NCBI GenBank assembly: GCA_021295675.1
Contig: JAGWBY010000151.1
Span: 1-6,066 of the forward strand
Direction: 5' to 3'
Length of the DNA: 6,066 bases
From: Candidatus Latescibacterota bacterium
Lineage (GTDB): Bacteria > Latescibacterota > UBA2968 > UBA8231
A program made the position numbers and the translations under genes. The notes under the pieces are model-generated. The model made no database searches. It was not told where the DNA came from and was given only the letters and a program-made list of their open reading frames with translations. Shown here one piece after another: positions 4,491 through 6,066 of the stretch (the stretch's first letter is position 1; each line of letters starts with the position of its first letter).

Positions 4491-5388
4491 AAAGCTCGAA
4501 GATATCGCCTGCTGCGCTCAGGCTAACGAGCTTCATGCGCACGTAGCCGTCAAGCGCTTGGCCGTCAATCTCAAAGTCGTCCTTCCACCACTCGGTCCAT
4601 TGGCCCACCGCTAGCTCGGCGACTCGGTCACTCGCATTGCGGCTGCGGCAAATGAGCAGCCGGTCGTAGCCCTTGTCGGCTGAGGCGTATATCAGGCCGT
4701 AGAAATGCTTAGGCGTTCCCTCCCGGTTTTGTCGGCGCATGTCAGCCCGACCGCGTTTGAGCGGTTCGATGACCAGCGCCACTTCTTTGGGCGGCAGCGC
4801 AGATGTGGGCGCGTCTTGCCATCCTTCCGCCGGGACGATCTCCACTGGATCGACGTTGCGCACCTTTTGCAGGGCGCTCGGGTCCAAAGTCTCAGGGTCG
4901 CGTGGCCCGCCGATTGGCCGGGGCGTCCAGCCGCCGCCGACAAAGAGATGGTATCCGGTGATCTGATGCACGTTGGACACGCCAGGGCCGGTGCCCTCGA
5001 CTTGGATGCCGGTTTGCACGGTCGGCGGCCAAGACATTTCCCACTTGACCAAGATCGGTTTTTTACCAGCCCGCTCGACCGTGTTCCACATGTACTCGGC
5101 CTGCGAAAGCTCGGTGTTGATGCCCCACACGGTCTCGTCGAGACGTCCGCCGAGCTTGCGGATGTTGAAGTCCATGACTTGGTGGGTTCCCGCCCAAGCT
5201 CCGGTCGAAGTGGCCGTCCAACCGGGTGGGGTCAGGGTTGGAAAGACGCCGATCATGGGCCGCTTGACGCCCTGCGCCATGAGCTGACCCAAGTGGGGCA
5301 TGTGACCTTGATCCACCATGTGTTGCACCAACTCCATGGCGGCTCCGTCCATGCCAATGACGATGGCTTTTTGCGCCGGACTCTGCAT
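4384..5388 (-). CDS. Type I phosphodiesterase / nucleotide pyrophosphatase-like hydrolase, N-terminal part
   Basis: The N-terminal half of the same hydrolase, real up to about 4447 and out of frame after that. It begins directly with the fold's first strand and metal ligand, I-V-I-G-M-D14-G, and has the nucleophile loop F-P-T-L-T53-P-P-G-W-T, in which T53 corresponds to the catalytic threonine of NPP enzymes; S-T-G and G-T-H-Q follow as usual. There is no signal peptide, so the enzyme is probably cytoplasmic. Start ATG 5388 has AGGAG (5399-5395) six bases upstream and lies 14 bp after the sulfatase stop. Joined with the downstream piece the protein is 627 residues with every expected metal ligand present, so the enzyme would be active if the reading frame is intact in the cell. 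Confidence 0.87.
   Translation of the reverse strand: MQSPAQKAIVIGMDGAAMELVQHMVDQGHMPHLGQLMAQGVKRPMIGVFPTLTPPGWTATSTGAWAGTHQVMDFNIRKLGGRLDETVWGINTELSQAEYMWNTVERAGKKPILVKWEMSWPPTVQTGIQVEGTGPGVSNVHQITGYHLFVGGGWTPRPIGGPRDPETLDPSALQKVRNVDPVEIVPAEGWQDAPTSALPPKEVALVIEPLKRGRADMRRQNREGTPKHFYGLIYASADKGYDRLLICRSRNASDRVAELAVGQWTEWWKDDFEIDGQALDGYVRMKLVSLSAAGDIFELFVPQVWPASGYTQPEEVAHRQFPAESGTRRFGRSR
4444..4452 (-). other. Frameshift site joining the phosphodiesterase halves
   Basis: The minus strand reads CCG-GAG-GAA-GTG in the upstream frame; the downstream frame reads AAG-TGG-CGC. Dropping one G from the pair at 4447-4446 gives CCG-GAG-AAG-TGG and the continuous peptide Y-T-Q-P-E-K-W-R-I-G-N-F. The overlap of the two frames (4384-4490) bounds where the change can be. 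A one-base insertion, real or a sequencing error, explains it; I see no known +1 programmed-frameshift signal. Confidence 0.75.
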
Positions 5389-5402
5389 AGTGTTCTCCTG
5401 TG

Positions 5403-6066
5403 TTAGATTCCCAAGCGTTCGTACTGCTCTGATGGAGCTTCACATTCTTCCATCACCCCCCGCAACAGTCCCTGCATTCGCTGCTCCAAGGTTGGGTCAG
5501 AGAGCGGGTTTTCTTGGCGCGGGTCTTGCTCTAGGTCAAAGAGCAGGGTCCCGTACTCGTGCTGTTTGCTGCGCGTGTGTCCTTGCGTCCGCAGCAGCCG
5601 GCAGCCCTTGCTGAAACCAAACGGCTCGGCGAGCTCCACGTTGGCAAATTCATCGACTGAGAAGGGGTCGCGCATGTGCGTGGGCATGAGCGTGTAGTTG
5701 TACAGGGGCTGGTTGTCGGGCTGGGTGGGTGCGCGCATGTACACGTAGCGGCCGTCGGTAACGTTTACCTGCCCGCCGTGGTTGCCGAAAATCGCGGCCT
5801 CGCGCACGGGGGTGTCGCTTGCGCAGACTTCGCGCAGGCTCTGGCCCAGCATGTCTGCGGTCGGTTCCATCTCAAAGAGATCCAGCAAGGTCGGCCCCAA
5901 GTCGATCGACGGCTGCACTAGACTCTGCCGCCGCTGACCCGCTTGGCCGCAGCGAGGATCCCAGACGAAGAACGGCGTGTTGGACAGCTCGCGGTACCAA
6001 GGCATCTGTATCTTGGCCCACAGGTCGTGCTCGCTGAGCAGGAAGCCGTGGTCGGTCCACACGATG
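5403..6066 (-). CDS. Sulfatase, C-terminal part (starts outside window)
   Basis: The last 220 residues of a type I (formylglycine-dependent) sulfatase. It enters in frame at the window edge with V-W-T-D-H-G-F-L-L-S-E-H-D-L-W-A-K, the conserved metal-site block of the family, where D-H-G binds the catalytic calcium. Then come I-D-L-G-P-T-L-L-D-L-F, the standard helix after the active-site domain, V-T-D-G-R-Y-V-Y-M-R, and the C-terminal subdomain marker L-L-F-D-L-E-Q-D-P-R-Q-E-N-P-L. The N-terminal C/S-x-P-x-R formylglycine motif lies outside, so activity and export cannot be judged. The enzyme would release sulfate from a sulfated carbohydrate or similar ester. TAA at 5405-5403 lies 14 bp before the phosphodiesterase start, so the two superfamily members are probably cotranscribed. 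Confidence 0.95.
   Translation of the reverse strand, partial: IVWTDHGFLLSEHDLWAKIQMPWYRELSNTPFFVWDPRCGQAGQRRQSLVQPSIDLGPTLLDLFEMEPTADMLGQSLREVCASDTPVREAAIFGNHGGQVNVTDGRYVYMRAPTQPDNQPLYNYTLMPTHMRDPFSVDEFANVELAEPFGFSKGCRLLRTQGHTRSKQHEYGTLLFDLEQDPRQENPLSDPTLEQRMQGLLRGVMEECEAPSEQYERLGI

Noticed and set aside
4705..5406. Plus-strand open frame of 233 codons.
   Set aside because: Antisense to the phosphodiesterase N-terminal half, with low-complexity His/Arg-rich content and no recognisable domain.

Overview
The window is a densely packed stretch of a GC-rich bacterial genome in which every supported gene is on the minus strand. Read in the direction of transcription (high to low coordinates) the order is: the C-terminal part of a sulfatase; a type I phosphodiesterase of the alkaline-phosphatase superfamily, split by a frameshift; a zinc-dependent medium-chain dehydrogenase; a carboxymuconolactone-decarboxylase (CMD) family protein; a small remnant of a short-chain dehydrogenase (SDR) gene; a 128-residue protein of unknown function; a HEPN-type protein, also split by a frameshift; and the N-terminal 172 residues of a KduD-like SDR that runs off the window. 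Several genes overlap or lie only a few bases apart, so most of the block looks like one operon. Paired sulfatase and phosphodiesterase genes beside sugar-type dehydrogenases fit the accessory catabolic clusters of uncultured, sulfatase-rich bacteria (Planctomycetota, Latescibacterota or Poribacteria-like lineages), but nothing here fixes the taxon.

Region 2106-6066 is metabolic. The sulfatase and the phosphodiesterase would release sulfate and a phospho- or similar ester group from an organic substrate, and the MDR and SDR dehydrogenases would oxidise a sugar, sugar acid or alcohol. The substrate cannot be told from the sequence. The phosphodiesterase needs one G removed near 4446 to join its halves into a 627-residue protein with all metal ligands.

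Region 543-2105 is different. It is visibly more AT-rich (single 60-base lines of about 33-43% GC by hand count, against about 60-70% in the flanks) and holds a two-gene cassette unrelated to the metabolism around it. The reading frames at 994-1644 and 548-955 are one broken gene. The frame of the downstream piece stays open up to 1129 and there encodes Leu-Pro-Tyr-Arg-Asn-Glu-Ile-Val-His, a textbook HEPN RNase R-N-x3-H motif, which the upstream piece misses because of a one-base shift, probably in the C5 run at 1088-1092. Restored, the gene gives a 365-residue HEPN protein, preceded at 3 bp by the 128-residue partner: a plausible toxin-antitoxin or defence-like pair.

The cassette carries marks of insertion or recombination. 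An 18-bp sequence (17/18 identical) lies at the end of the MDR dehydrogenase gene (2492-2509) and again directly before the SDR (525-542), where it still spells a dehydrogenase tail (LIDTQGT-stop) ending one base before the SDR ATG. A degenerate piece of an SDR gene lies between the CMD gene and the cassette. The simplest reading is that the dehydrogenase and the SDR were once adjacent and that about 2 kb carrying CMD, an SDR remnant and the HEPN pair now separates them.
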